DNA from: DASQFI01 sp963780895
Lineage (GTDB): Bacteria; Acidobacteriota; Vicinamibacteria; Vicinamibacterales; SCN-69-37
DNA length: 64,000 nucleotides
Reading direction: 5' to 3'
NCBI GenBank assembly: GCA_963780895.1
Contig: CAWAEG010000003.1
Span: 1 to 64,000, forward strand
Part shown: positions 1 through 8,191 of the stretch, piece after piece
How positions within the stretch are numbered: position 1 is the first letter of the stretch
Layout: every line of letters starts with the position of its first letter
Program-made: the position numbers and the translations under genes
The notes under the pieces: generated by a model
What the model was told of the DNA's origin: nothing
The model's input: the letters and a program-made list of their open reading frames with translations, nothing else
Databases searched by the model: none

Positions 1-102
1 GAAGTCGACGGGACAGGACGACGTGCCGACTACTTGGCTTGTCGCTCATCGGTGATGGGCTTCCCATTTACCTGACCGCGAACTTTGGGCCCTTGGCCTT
101 CC

Positions 103-851
103 TTACTTCCAGGTCACCTCCATCCCAAAAAAGTGGAGGAACACCTCGCGGCTCGGCCGGTTCTTCGGGTTCTGTTGCGGGCTGCGAATGTAGAAGTCGA
201 CCTGCTGCGTGGCCGGATTCACCTCGCCGGCTGGCTGCTTCTTGTCGGCCATCGGATAGTTGACGCGCAGCGTCTTCCGGTCGCGAATGCCCTGCGTGAC
301 CATGAAATGCATTTCATAGTTCTGGTACAACGGCTTGCCGTTCAGTGTCGCGTGACCGAATCCCCAGCCCGCCAGGTACACGAAGGTCTTCGGCCAGTTG
401 TTGTCGCCGCATCCGGAGTCGGTGCCATGCTCGTGCAGGAACCCGACGATACCGCCGTTCTGACACGAGCTGAATTCATTGAACTTCTCGATCGCGAGTA
501 CAGGTCGCCCTCAGGAATCTTGAGCCGCGCCTCGAATCGGCCGGTGTTGGTGAGATCGTTGACGTCGATGTCGACCGTTCCAGACACCGGCTTGACGGTC
601 CTGGCCTCGTTGTCGATGTGGTCCCAGCCGGCCGGGTCATTGAGCCCGCCGACCATGTAGATGCGGTTCGCGGAAAGGACATAGTGACCGTCATACAAAT
701 CGTGCTGCTCCGGCGCGAACATCGTGATCAGTCCGCCCGGCTGTCGACGTGGATCGGGTTGCTGGTCCGACGTTGCCGCTGTACTGAAGACGAGAACGAC
801 AGCCAGAAGGCGGGTCCGCATACGCAGGTTCCACGAAAGACCGGCAGGCAC
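103..851 (-). pseudogene. Secreted protein of unknown function, broken by one frameshift
   Basis: I do not recognise this family. The N-terminal part (851 to about 500) begins with GTG at 851, preceded by AGGAG six bases upstream, and has a hydrophobic signal-like stretch (LLAVVLVFSTAAT). The C-terminal part continues in another frame (about 500 to 103) and ends in FGMEVTWK. Reading both frames together gives one continuous protein of about 248 residues, with the switch at 495-501 just after EGDLYS. One missing base explains it. The middle, rich in Trp, Gly, Asp and Asn, looks like a beta-sandwich of the kind seen in carbohydrate-binding or glucanase-like secreted proteins, but that is a guess. 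A sequencing error and a real lesion cannot be told apart here. Bases 1-102 hold nothing I can identify. Confidence 0.55.
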
Positions 852-863
852 GATTTACTCCTA

Positions 864-947
864 TTGAGTAATTGGGCAATTGGTAATTGGGTAATTGAAA
901 AACGCTCAATTACCAAATTACAAATTACCCAATTACCCGATTACCAA
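864..947. repeat. CAATTACC-type intergenic repeat, inverted arrangement
   Basis: AT-rich array of roughly 9-base units (AATTGGGTA / CAATTACCC). Units point one way in the left half and the opposite way in the right half, so the whole can fold into a long hairpin. It lies between the 3' end of the PhzF-like gene and the 5' end of the secreted-protein gene. Related arrays occur at 2424, 12007, 15318 and 56888. Confidence 0.85.
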
Positions 948-949
948 TG

Positions 950-1744
950 CTAGCCGTCCACCAGCTCACCCCGCATGACCGTGACGGCCTGACCCGCCAT
1001 GCGCACCCGGTCGCCGTCGAGCGTGACCCGCATCGTCCCGCCGCGCGCCGACACCTGACGCGCGACGAGCGTCGTCTTCCCCAGCTTCGCGCTCCAGAAC
1101 GGCGTCAAGCAGCAGTGTGCCGAGCCCGTGACCGGATCTTCGTCCACTCCGGCGGCGGGCGCGAAGAAGCGCGACACGAAATCCCAGCCCGAAGTGGTCG
1201 CCACGCTGGTGACGATCACGCCGCGAACCGGCAGACGCCGAATCGCGCCGAAGTCGGGACGCAGGTCCCGCACGTCCCCCTCGCTCGCGACTTCGACGAG
1301 GTAGTCGAACCGGCTTCGCCCGACGAATTTCGGTTGAACGCCGAGCGCTTCGGCGAGCCCGTCGGGCGCAGGGGCCGGCGTTGGCGGCGTCGCCGGAAAG
1401 TTCAATTCGATCCAGTCATCGATCTTGCGCGCGGTAAGCAACCCGCTCTTGGTCTGAAACCGCGCCGTTTCATCCTTTGCGAGGTGTCCGCCCTCCCAGA
1501 GCGCGTGCGCGCTCGCGAGCGTCGCATGGCCGCAGAGCTCGACCTCCGTGGCCGGCGTAAACCATCGCAGGTCGAAGGCGGATTCACCGCGCACGAGAAA
1601 CGCCGTCTCGGACAGGTTCATTTCGCGCGCGACGTTCTGCATCCACTCTGTATCGCGTGCGGCCGGCAGGACACAGACGGCGGCCGGATTGCCTTCGAAC
1701 GGACGGGACGTGAAGGCGTCGACCTGAACGATTGGAAGGGGCAT
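950..1744 (-). CDS. PhzF family isomerase/epimerase-like protein
   Basis: 264 residues, the usual length of the PhzF/diaminopimelate-epimerase-fold family. Family features seen are the opening IVQVDAFTSRPFEGNPAAV, the SETAFL motif with the catalytic-type Glu near residue 46, the first-lobe segment ELCGHATLASAHAL, and the second-lobe ending EDPVTGSAHC. Members act as cytosolic isomerases; most outside phenazine clusters have unknown substrates, and no phenazine genes are nearby. It begins three bases after the stop of the HAD gene on the same strand, so the two are probably co-transcribed. Family assignment is firm; substrate is unknown. Confidence 0.9.
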   Translation of the reverse strand: MPLPIVQVDAFTSRPFEGNPAAVCVLPAARDTEWMQNVAREMNLSETAFLVRGESAFDLRWFTPATEVELCGHATLASAHALWEGGHLAKDETARFQTKSGLLTARKIDDWIELNFPATPPTPAPAPDGLAEALGVQPKFVGRSRFDYLVEVASEGDVRDLRPDFGAIRRLPVRGVIVTSVATTSGWDFVSRFFAPAAGVDEDPVTGSAHCCLTPFWSAKLGKTTLVARQVSARGGTMRVTLDGDRVRMAGQAVTVMRGELVDG

Positions 1745-1747
1745 GGG

Positions 1748-2404
1748 TCAGCTCCGAAGCGACATGATCGCCACGTGGATTTCGGCGGATGACGTCACCC
1801 GGACGGACGCCGCGGAGGGATCTTCGCCGGTGTTGTCGCGGTCAACCCAGATCCGGGGCACGTCGAGCTCGCGGGCGGGCGTAATGTCGTGGAACCAGCT
1901 TCGCGCGACGTGGACCCAGTTCTCCCGGGTGGCGCCCGTCGTCCGCGTGAAGAACCGGAAGTGCGAGATCGACGGTTTGTAGTCGCGCACGCGCTCCGCG
2001 GTGACGACCTGGTCGAATGGCAGCAGGAAGGATCGCTGCGTCTCGGCAAAGAGATCGTCGTCGCAGTTCGTGAGGACACCGAGGCGGTAGCCTTCAGCGC
2101 GCAAGCCCGCGAGCATGGGCTCGACGTCGGCGAACACGGGCAGGGTGCTCCACTTCTCCGGCAGCGCGCGCGCCTGTGCGTCCGAGAGGTCGATGCCGAT
2201 CTCGTCCGCGGCGGCTCTCAGGCCCGTCGTCAGCACGTCGCGGTAATTCCGGTGCGGGCTCTCGGCCTCGAGCACGCGTTCTGCGTGGTGATAGGCCGCG
2301 ATGAGGTCCGGGGTTCTGTCGGCGGCGATGGGCCGAAGGATGGCGTCGAAGCCGGTGTTCCAGTCGACGAGCGTGCCGAAGCAGTCGAACGTGATCCAGC
2401 GCAT
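1748..2404 (-). CDS. HAD-superfamily hydrolase, haloacid dehalogenase type II-like
   Basis: About 218 residues. HAD motif I is DCFGTLVDW near the N-terminus, motif II is LTNCDD, the conserved Lys lies in DYKPSISHF, and the acidic motif IV region is PRIWVDRDN. The pattern resembles type II 2-haloacid dehalogenases, whose reaction is hydrolytic removal of halide through an aspartyl-enzyme ester, but many homologues are phosphatases. The start is placed at ATG 2404 because it sits just before motif I; an upstream in-frame start at 2419 would add only five residues. The CAATTACC array at 2424-2461 lies directly upstream. Likely first gene of a two-gene unit with the PhzF-like gene. Confidence 0.82.
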   Translation of the reverse strand: MRWITFDCFGTLVDWNTGFDAILRPIAADRTPDLIAAYHHAERVLEAESPHRNYRDVLTTGLRAAADEIGIDLSDAQARALPEKWSTLPVFADVEPMLAGLRAEGYRLGVLTNCDDDLFAETQRSFLLPFDQVVTAERVRDYKPSISHFRFFTRTTGATRENWVHVARSWFHDITPARELDVPRIWVDRDNTGEDPSAASVRVTSSAEIHVAIMSLRS

Positions 2405-2423
2405 GAATCTATTTGTCAACCCG

Positions 2424-2461
2424 GTCCAATTACCAGATTACTCAATTACCCAATTGCTCAA
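2424..2461. repeat. CAATTACC-type repeat, single arm
   Basis: Four to five tandem CAATTACC/CAATTGCT-like units between the start of the HAD gene and the stop of the kinase-fusion gene. The right edge overlaps the last codons of the kinase gene. Only one orientation is present, unlike the copies at 864 and 12007. Confidence 0.75.
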
Positions 2462-4866
2462 TGTTCTCGCGCGACCCGAATCCCGGGCCCGTGCAGCTCC
2501 CACCATTCGCGGGCCCGCTCCTGCGTCCACGGCCGATCGAAGACGACCTCCGAGAGAGCGGCTTCGAGATCGAGCGCCGACGCCGGGCGATCGTCGGGAC
2601 TCTTCGCCAGGCACCTGATGACGATCTCGTCGATCGCCCGAGGGATGGGCAGCTCGGACATCCGCGACGGCGGCGCAGGCGTGGTCCGCGCGTGGTGCAG
2701 CAGCATCTGCTCCGGCGTCTTCGCAGCGAACACGAGCTGACCGGTGAGCGCCCAGTACGCGACGCACGCGAGTGAGTACAAATCGGCCCGGCCGTCGACC
2801 TCGGTCTCGCCAGCCGCAATCTCCGGCGCCATGAATGCCGGCGTGCCGGGGACCATCCCCTGCGCCGTGAGCAGCATCGCTTCCGGTCCGGGCCGATCCT
2901 TGACGATGCCGAAGTCGAGCACCTTGAGGTAGTCGTACTCCGGTCCCAGGCACGCGACGAACAGGTTCGCGGGCTTGATATCGCGGTGGACGAGCCCGAG
3001 ATCGTGCGCCTCGGCCAGCGACCGGCACGCCTGGGCCAGGAGCATCGCGACGCGTTCGGGCGGCTGCGGACCGAAGCGCGTCACGATCTGGTTGAGATCG
3101 AGCCCGTCGAGCAACTCCATCACGTAGTAGAAGCTGCCGCTGTCGTTCACGCCGAAGTCGTAGAGCTGCACGGTGTGCGGAGAGCGCAGCTCCGCGGTCA
3201 CCTGCGCCTCGCGCTGGAACCGGCGGACGAGTTGATCGCGCCCGCTGCCCGGCCGCGGATCGTGCCGGATCAGTTTCACGGCCGCCGGACGGGCGAGCAG
3301 GCGATGGCGGCCCAGCCAGACCTCTCCCATGCCGCCGGAGCCGAGGCGCGACACCAGCCGGTAGCTTCCGACCGCGAGCCGCTCGTCGAGCAGCTCCTCG
3401 TCGATGTCGAGCCGCGTGCTGCGCGAGACCAGCACGGCGCGCTCGAGCACCGAGCGCAGCTCGCGGATGTTGCCCGGCCAGGCATATGCCGCCAGGCGCT
3501 CCATCGATTCCGGCGAGACGCCGTCGATGGTCTTGCCGAACTGGCGCGCCAGCCGGGGCACGAAGTAGCCGACGAGCGCCGGCAGGTCCTCGCGCCGATC
3601 GGCCAGCGACGGGACCCGGATGTGATGCGCGGCCAGGCGCCGGAGCAGCGCATCGGCCGGGCTTTCGGTCGGCGGCGCGCCGCCGCGACGCGCCGGCACG
3701 CCCTGAAGCGCGCCGATCTCGATCGTGGTGGAGGCGATGATCCGCACGTTGGGCGAGACGCGCTCATCGGTCGCCGCTCGCCGCTCGTGATCGTCGAGCC
3801 GCTGGATGATCGCCTGGTGGAATTCCGACGGCAGCTCGTGGACGGACTCGAGGAATAACGTGCCGCCCGCCGCCAGCTCCAGTTTTCCGGCGAGAACCGT
3901 CTCGCCGGCGAGCGGCACCGTCGGCGATTCGGCGGCCGCTGTCGCCCGGAGCTCAGGACAGCTGACGAAGATGAACGCGCCCGGCCGTCGCGAAGCGGTG
4001 TGAAGCTCGTGCGCGACGGCCTCCTTGCCGGATCCGGGCGGGCCGACGAGGAGGAGCGGATCCGACCGGGCGGCTTCGCGGGCCACGGCGTCCCTCAACG
4101 CCCGGACGGCGGCGCTGTCGCCGAGAAGCGGGCCTTCGACGCGGCTGCGGGCGTCGTTCAGGAGTGCCTGAGCGACGCGCAGCTCGCGCTCGAGCTCGGC
4201 GGTCCGTTCCGCGACGCGCGCCTCGAGCGATTCATTGGCGGCCTTGAGCTCCTCGGCGGCGCGGCGGCGCTCCTCGTACAGCTGGGCGTTGCGGATCGCG
4301 CTGGCGATCTGGTTCGCGACAATGAGGACGAGCCCGCGGTCGTGCGCGTCGAACGTCTGCGGCACGGCGCTCTCGATCGAGAACACGCCGATCAGCTCGT
4401 CTCCGATCAGCAGCGGGATCGCGATCTGGCTCTCGGCATTGGGAAGCCCGGGGACGGGCACGGCGTCGCCGAGCTCGGCGCCGCGGCCGGCCTTGACCAT
4501 CTGCCGGCGCTGCGCCGCCGCATACGACCGCTGCTGTCCCAGGTTGTTGACGTGCAGCAGACGGCGCTTCTCGGCGACCATGCCGATGACGCCGGTGCCG
4601 ATCCGCACGCGACCGCCAACCGCCTGGTTCTCGTACCCGCGGCTCGCGACCACGCGCAGCATCTCGCCGCCCGGCTCGACGAGCAGGATGATCGCATGGT
4701 GGAACTCGAACAGCTCGTCCATCGTCCGCAGCGCGATGTCGCAGATCTCGTCCAGCTCGAGCGTCGAGTTGATGGCGGACGAGACGCGCTGCAGGACCTC
4801 GAGCTCCGCGGCCTTCCGCTCGATCGCCCGTGCCAGATCGTCCCGGCCGGCAGGCAGCGAGGCCAT
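2458..4866 (-). CDS. GAF / NtrC-type AAA+ / Ser-Thr protein kinase fusion
   Basis: 802 residues in three parts. Residues about 20-195 form a GAF sensor domain; 195-245 are a charged coiled coil. Residues 245-490 match the sigma-54 activator AAA+ domain, with Walker A GPPGSGKE (275-282), the GTLFL strand (335-339) and WPGNIREL (463-470). The GAFTGA loop is absent and the Walker B acidic pair (normally LDE) reads LES. Residues 502-770 are a Hanks-type kinase: glycine loop GSGGMGEVW (509-517), Lys531, HRDIKPAN (627-634), DFG (651-653), APE (690-692). No C-terminal Fis helix-turn-helix is present, so it is unlikely to activate sigma-54. I infer a cytosolic signalling kinase whose AAA+ module acts as a scaffold or nucleotide switch. 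It follows two PPOX genes with a four-base gap. Confidence 0.9.
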   Translation of the reverse strand: MASLPAGRDDLARAIERKAAELEVLQRVSSAINSTLELDEICDIALRTMDELFEFHHAIILLVEPGGEMLRVVASRGYENQAVGGRVRIGTGVIGMVAEKRRLLHVNNLGQQRSYAAAQRRQMVKAGRGAELGDAVPVPGLPNAESQIAIPLLIGDELIGVFSIESAVPQTFDAHDRGLVLIVANQIASAIRNAQLYEERRRAAEELKAANESLEARVAERTAELERELRVAQALLNDARSRVEGPLLGDSAAVRALRDAVAREAARSDPLLLVGPPGSGKEAVAHELHTASRRPGAFIFVSCPELRATAAAESPTVPLAGETVLAGKLELAAGGTLFLESVHELPSEFHQAIIQRLDDHERRAATDERVSPNVRIIASTTIEIGALQGVPARRGGAPPTESPADALLRRLAAHHIRVPSLADRREDLPALVGYFVPRLARQFGKTIDGVSPESMERLAAYAWPGNIRELRSVLERAVLVSRSTRLDIDEELLDERLAVGSYRLVSRLGSGGMGEVWLGRHRLLARPAAVKLIRHDPRPGSGRDQLVRRFQREAQVTAELRSPHTVQLYDFGVNDSGSFYYVMELLDGLDLNQIVTRFGPQPPERVAMLLAQACRSLAEAHDLGLVHRDIKPANLFVACLGPEYDYLKVLDFGIVKDRPGPEAMLLTAQGMVPGTPAFMAPEIAAGETEVDGRADLYSLACVAYWALTGQLVFAAKTPEQMLLHHARTTPAPPSRMSELPIPRAIDEIVIRCLAKSPDDRPASALDLEAALSEVVFDRPWTQERAREWWELHGPGIRVAREH

Positions 4867-4870
4867 GGGA

Positions 4871-5293
4871 TCAGGCGCGGAGTCGCGCGGCGTACGGGAA
4901 CTGCTCGGCCGAGATCACGCGGTAGATGTCGGCGGCGCGCAGTTTGAAGATGCCCGACATGCCCGTCGCCGACGCGATCGCTTCGATCTGCATGTCCATG
5001 GCGTCGAAGACCGGCCCGGACGTCTCCGAACGCTGGAACTCGAGCTCGAGCGCCCAGTCGGCGGCGCCGGCGTAATCGGACAGGCCGACGAACGCGCGCG
5101 GGTTCTCGCGCACGTTCCGGATCGTCTTGCTGAAGAACTGGAACGACAGCGCCGCGTGGTGCCGATCCACGTAGTAAACCTGCGAGATGATCGTCACGTT
5201 CGGCACGCCGTCGGCCGAGCACGTCACCATGAGCGCCGGCCGGCCGTTCTCGAGGGTGGACCGGATTTCGTCCGGCAGATGCGGCGTCTTCAT
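4871..5293 (-). CDS. Pyridoxamine 5'-phosphate oxidase-like flavin-binding protein
   Basis: 140 residues with the split-barrel PPOX fold pattern: ALMVTCSADGVPNVTIIS near residues 20-37, a basic FFSKTIRNV stretch expected to contact flavin phosphate, and a C-terminal YRV strand. Members bind FMN or related cofactors in the cytosol; many have unknown substrates and some only sense or bind flavin. Its start overlaps the stop of the upstream PPOX gene by four bases, and its stop is four bases before the kinase-fusion start, so the three form a tight operon. A redox or flavin sensing role ahead of the GAF-kinase is an inference from context. Confidence 0.82.
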   Translation of the reverse strand: MKTPHLPDEIRSTLENGRPALMVTCSADGVPNVTIISQVYYVDRHHAALSFQFFSKTIRNVRENPRAFVGLSDYAGAADWALELEFQRSETSGPVFDAMDMQIEAIASATGMSGIFKLRAADIYRVISAEQFPYAARLRA

Positions 5294-5811
5294 GGTGCGG
5301 GTACCCCGACCGCAGGGCGCTCACCGGGCTCTGGCGGCGGATAGAGACGCCCGCCGGCGCCGGGCCCGGGCGTCTGCAGGTAGACCTCGCGAATATCCAC
5401 GTCGACGGCAACCGCCGGGTCGGGGACGGCGAACCCACCCACGATCGCTTCGGGCACGCCTGGTGGAATCTCGGATCGGATCGAGCGCACCAGGCGCTCC
5501 CGGAAGCGGGCGACCAGCGACAAGTCGTCCGCCTCCACGGCCCGATGACTCACGTACTTGCCCTTCAATTGATAGGTCTCGTGCGTCGGATGCTCTTGGA
5601 CGGTGACCGCGAGCTGGCCGTTCTCCTCGAGCGACGCGATCACGCGCTCCACGAGCGGCTCGGGAATGAACAGCGTCATGGTGTGCCCGTCCGGATGGAC
5701 GCGCCACGCCGAGACGCGGCACCCGAACGGCACGAGGTCGCGGTCGCGCGTGCCCGCAAAACCCATATTGGCGTGCTGCTCCAGAAAGCGAACGATCTTT
5801 CCAGGAATCAT
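5290..5811 (-). CDS. Second PPOX-like split-barrel flavoprotein
   Basis: 173 residues. The N-terminal half (KIVRFLEQHANMGFAGTRDRDL, then VSAWRVHPDG and MTLFIPE) follows the PPOX split-barrel plan; the C-terminus is a Pro/Gly-rich tail. It differs clearly from the 140-residue neighbour, so this is not a recent duplication. The ATG overlaps nothing upstream, and its stop overlaps the next gene's start (ATGA), indicating translational coupling. No Shine-Dalgarno is evident before ATG 5811; upstream is a C-rich run. Predicted cytosolic FMN-type binding protein of unknown substrate; first gene of the operon ending in the kinase fusion. Confidence 0.75.
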   Translation of the reverse strand: MIPGKIVRFLEQHANMGFAGTRDRDLVPFGCRVSAWRVHPDGHTMTLFIPEPLVERVIASLEENGQLAVTVQEHPTHETYQLKGKYVSHRAVEADDLSLVARFRERLVRSIRSEIPPGVPEAIVGGFAVPDPAVAVDVDIREVYLQTPGPGAGGRLYPPPEPGERPAVGVPAP

Positions 5812-5924
5812 AGTGGGGGGCCGACACGAAGCATGAGATCCGTCTCAGCGGTAAGCATACCGCCCCGGATGCGTGCGATCGAACTCCGCATGCCCTGCCA
5901 CCCGCGTGCCCGACGGGAGGCCGA

Positions 5925-7674
5925 TCAGCGCGGTCGCAGGTCCTGGGTCTTTTTTTCACCCTCACCCAGTGATACCGATGTCGCCTGGGCAACAAGCTGT
6001 GCGAGAAACTCGACGTCGTGCTGCTCGCCCGGCTCGGGATCGGCGAGTGCCAACCGGTAATCACCCGGCGGGAGCCCCCGTACCACGTAACGGCCCTCGC
6101 TCGAAATCTTCGCGACGTGGATTCGCCGGGACTGCGGCACCCACAGCCGGCGATCCTCCGGAAACACCACCACGGCCGCGTTGACCACCGGTTGTCCCGC
6201 GGCATTTGCCACCGCGCCGGCGAGCTCGGCCGTTCGGGACGTGAACCTGAGCACGCCGCCCGTCAGATTCCGTCCGGGTTCCATATCGATCAGCAAGTCG
6301 GCGGCGTCCCTGTCTCCAAACATCGCAGAGGCCAGCGACCAGCCGGCCGGCAGACCCTCGATCTGAAACCGGTACAGTCCCGGCAGGAGACCGCGCAACG
6401 TGAACCGCCCCGTTGCGGGATCGACGCCAACACGCTCGGCGCCTCGCTCGGCATCGGCAACCATCGACACCGGCTGGAGGACGATGCGCAACCGCGCCAG
6501 CGGGATCGCGGCGCCTTCGTGGAGGACGCTGCCCGACAGCGACATGCCGCGCTGCAACTTCAGGTCGACGTCATTGACGCGTTGGGCATCGGCGTGAACC
6601 TCGGCGATGGCGAACCAGTCGCTGCCGGCCGACGACGTGCTGACCCGCGCCAGGTACGCGCCGGGCGGAACGCCGTAGAAGGTGAATTTCGCGCCCGGCG
6701 ACAGGCCCGTCCACCACGATCCCAGCGTCGGCATCGGCATCGTCGGATCGACGAGTTGAATCCGGGCGCCGGCCGGAACAGCACCCTCGGCCCACGTCAC
6801 CGTGCCGGTGACCGTCGCGGTGTGTACGACCTGGAGACGGATGTCGATGCCCGATGCTTCGCCGCCGGCTTCGACGCGCACCGGCGCCGCGGCCGACGCG
6901 AGCACCGTGCCGGGATAGTGGACCGGCACGTAGCCGCGCGGATCCGGCGGCCCGAGGTTGTCGAGCGCATCCCGCCTCATATTCACCGGCCAGTCGTTCC
7001 CAGCAGCCTTCGACTGGACCACTGCTTGCGTCAGTCGATCGCGGAGCATCGCATTGCGGGCGCCGACTTCCGCAACTCCCTCGCGCGGTACCGCACTGAC
7101 GATGTACCTCGCCCGGCGGGAGACCGGCAATGCGATAGGCCCCACGGTCGTCCGTGAACACCGACTGCCCGACCGGCGTGGCGTAGCGTTCGCCATTGTT
7201 GAAGACGTAGCGCATGACGCGGACGGCGGTGTTGAACGCCGGATCGCCGTACTCGTCGATGATGCTCCCGCTGATCACACCGGCGCGGGGTAGCCGCAGC
7301 TCCAGATTCTCGATCTTCTGTCCGGCCGCGAGGCGCAACGGCGTGCCCGCGGCGGTCAACCCGGATTTTCGCGCGCCGAACACCATGTCGAGGTACAGAG
7401 GCTTCGTCGCCGACACGGTGTAGTCACCAGCGGCGACGTTCGCGAACATGAATCGCCCGTCGCCATCCGTCGTGGACGCGCGCGCCGTCGTTGATGTGGT
7501 GCCGACGAGACGAATCTGCGCCCGTCGCAACGGCTGACCGGTGTCGGTCGCGGTCACACGCCCGCCGACGACACCGGTCGCGGCCGGAGGCGGGCCACCG
7601 GTTCGCTGCGCGGACAGCGTCTCGGCCATCACGATGATGACGAGCCCAACCACCAGCAGACGGATCTGCTGCAT
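5925..7674 (-). pseudogene. Secreted carboxypeptidase-regulatory-like (beta-sandwich) protein, one frameshift
   Basis: Two frames join into one protein of about 580 residues. The first (7674 to about 7107) has a signal peptide (LLVVGLVIIVMAETLSAQ) and two CarboxypepD-reg-like repeats, with patterns such as GGRVTATDTGQPLRRAQI and DGRFMFANVAAGDYTVSA. The second (about 7107 to 5925) carries further repeats, with patterns VTGTVTWAEG, FTLRGLLPGLYRF and YVVRGLPPGDYRLA. The break is right after GLPPGE, where one extra G near 7105-7112 would restore GEYIVSA. Such surface or periplasmic beta-sandwich proteins are abundant in Acidobacteriota; no enzymatic domain is visible. Single-copy gene with its own signal peptide; no operon partner is evident. 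Confidence 0.7.
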
Positions 7675-8100
7675 TCAACCCTCCCGCTTTGGCGACTCAC
7701 GTTCCAACCTGCGCGGGGGAACTACGGGTATTTTGTGCCTGCTTCTCACCAGCAGCGAGTTGATTCTCGATGACGAGCCGAGGGAAGTGGCTTCCGCCGA
7801 CGCGAACGGAGCGGGGATCGCAGCGTGTAGAGGGCGAAACCCCCGGATCAGAATGCCTTGAGCGAACGAGCGAAGCGAAGTGAGCCCGAGCGAACGGAGT
7901 GAGGCTTGCCTCAGCGCCTTCCAGAGGAGGCGAGCCGAGAGAGTGAGCTCGTAGGGGGGTTCGCGGGGGCGAAGCCCGCCGAACTAATTTTGGTTGGCGC
8001 CCTGCCCGCCTTCGCCAAAGGCTTCGGCGAGGCAGAAGCACCCCGCGCCATTTCGCCGTGGCCCGCGCCCGCTACTCCCGCGGGCGAGAGGCGAAATGGC
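7675..8100. other. Intergenic stretch without a gene, repeat-rich
   Basis: No credible coding region. It holds a run of GAGCGAA/CGGAGTGA-type short direct repeats (about 7856-7905), a hairpin-prone GTTCG...CGAAC segment (about 7958-7984), and inverted repeats leading into the tRNA gene. This looks like accumulated short repeats rather than a decayed gene. Confidence 0.6.
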
Positions 8101-8103
8101 GCG
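8045..8103 (-). terminator. Inverted repeat just downstream of tRNA-Arg
   Basis: Arms GCGCCATTTCGCC (8045-8057) and its complement (8090-8103) enclose a second, nested GCCCGCG/CGCGGGC stem. On the minus strand this follows the tRNA 3' end directly and may end or protect the transcript. There is no T-run, so intrinsic termination is uncertain. Confidence 0.4.
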
Positions 8104-8173
8104 CCCTGCAGGACTCGAACCTGCGACCTCCTGGTTCGTAGCCAGGCGCTCTATCCATCTGGGCTAAGGGCGC
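8101..8173 (-). tRNA. tRNA-Arg (anticodon ACG)
   Basis: Reading the minus strand, a 7-bp acceptor stem GCGCCCT/AGGGCGC closes a standard cloverleaf. The anticodon stem CCTGG/CCAGG has loop CTACGAA, giving anticodon ACG (Arg, CGN codons with inosine). The T-arm GCAGG-TTCGAAT-CCTGC is canonical. CCA is not encoded. Confidence 0.96.
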
Positions 8174-8191
8174 GCAAACGATCATTATATT

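Noticed and set aside
864..947. Possible CRISPR array
   Set aside because: Units are 8-9 bases with no unique spacers of regular length and no cas genes in the window.
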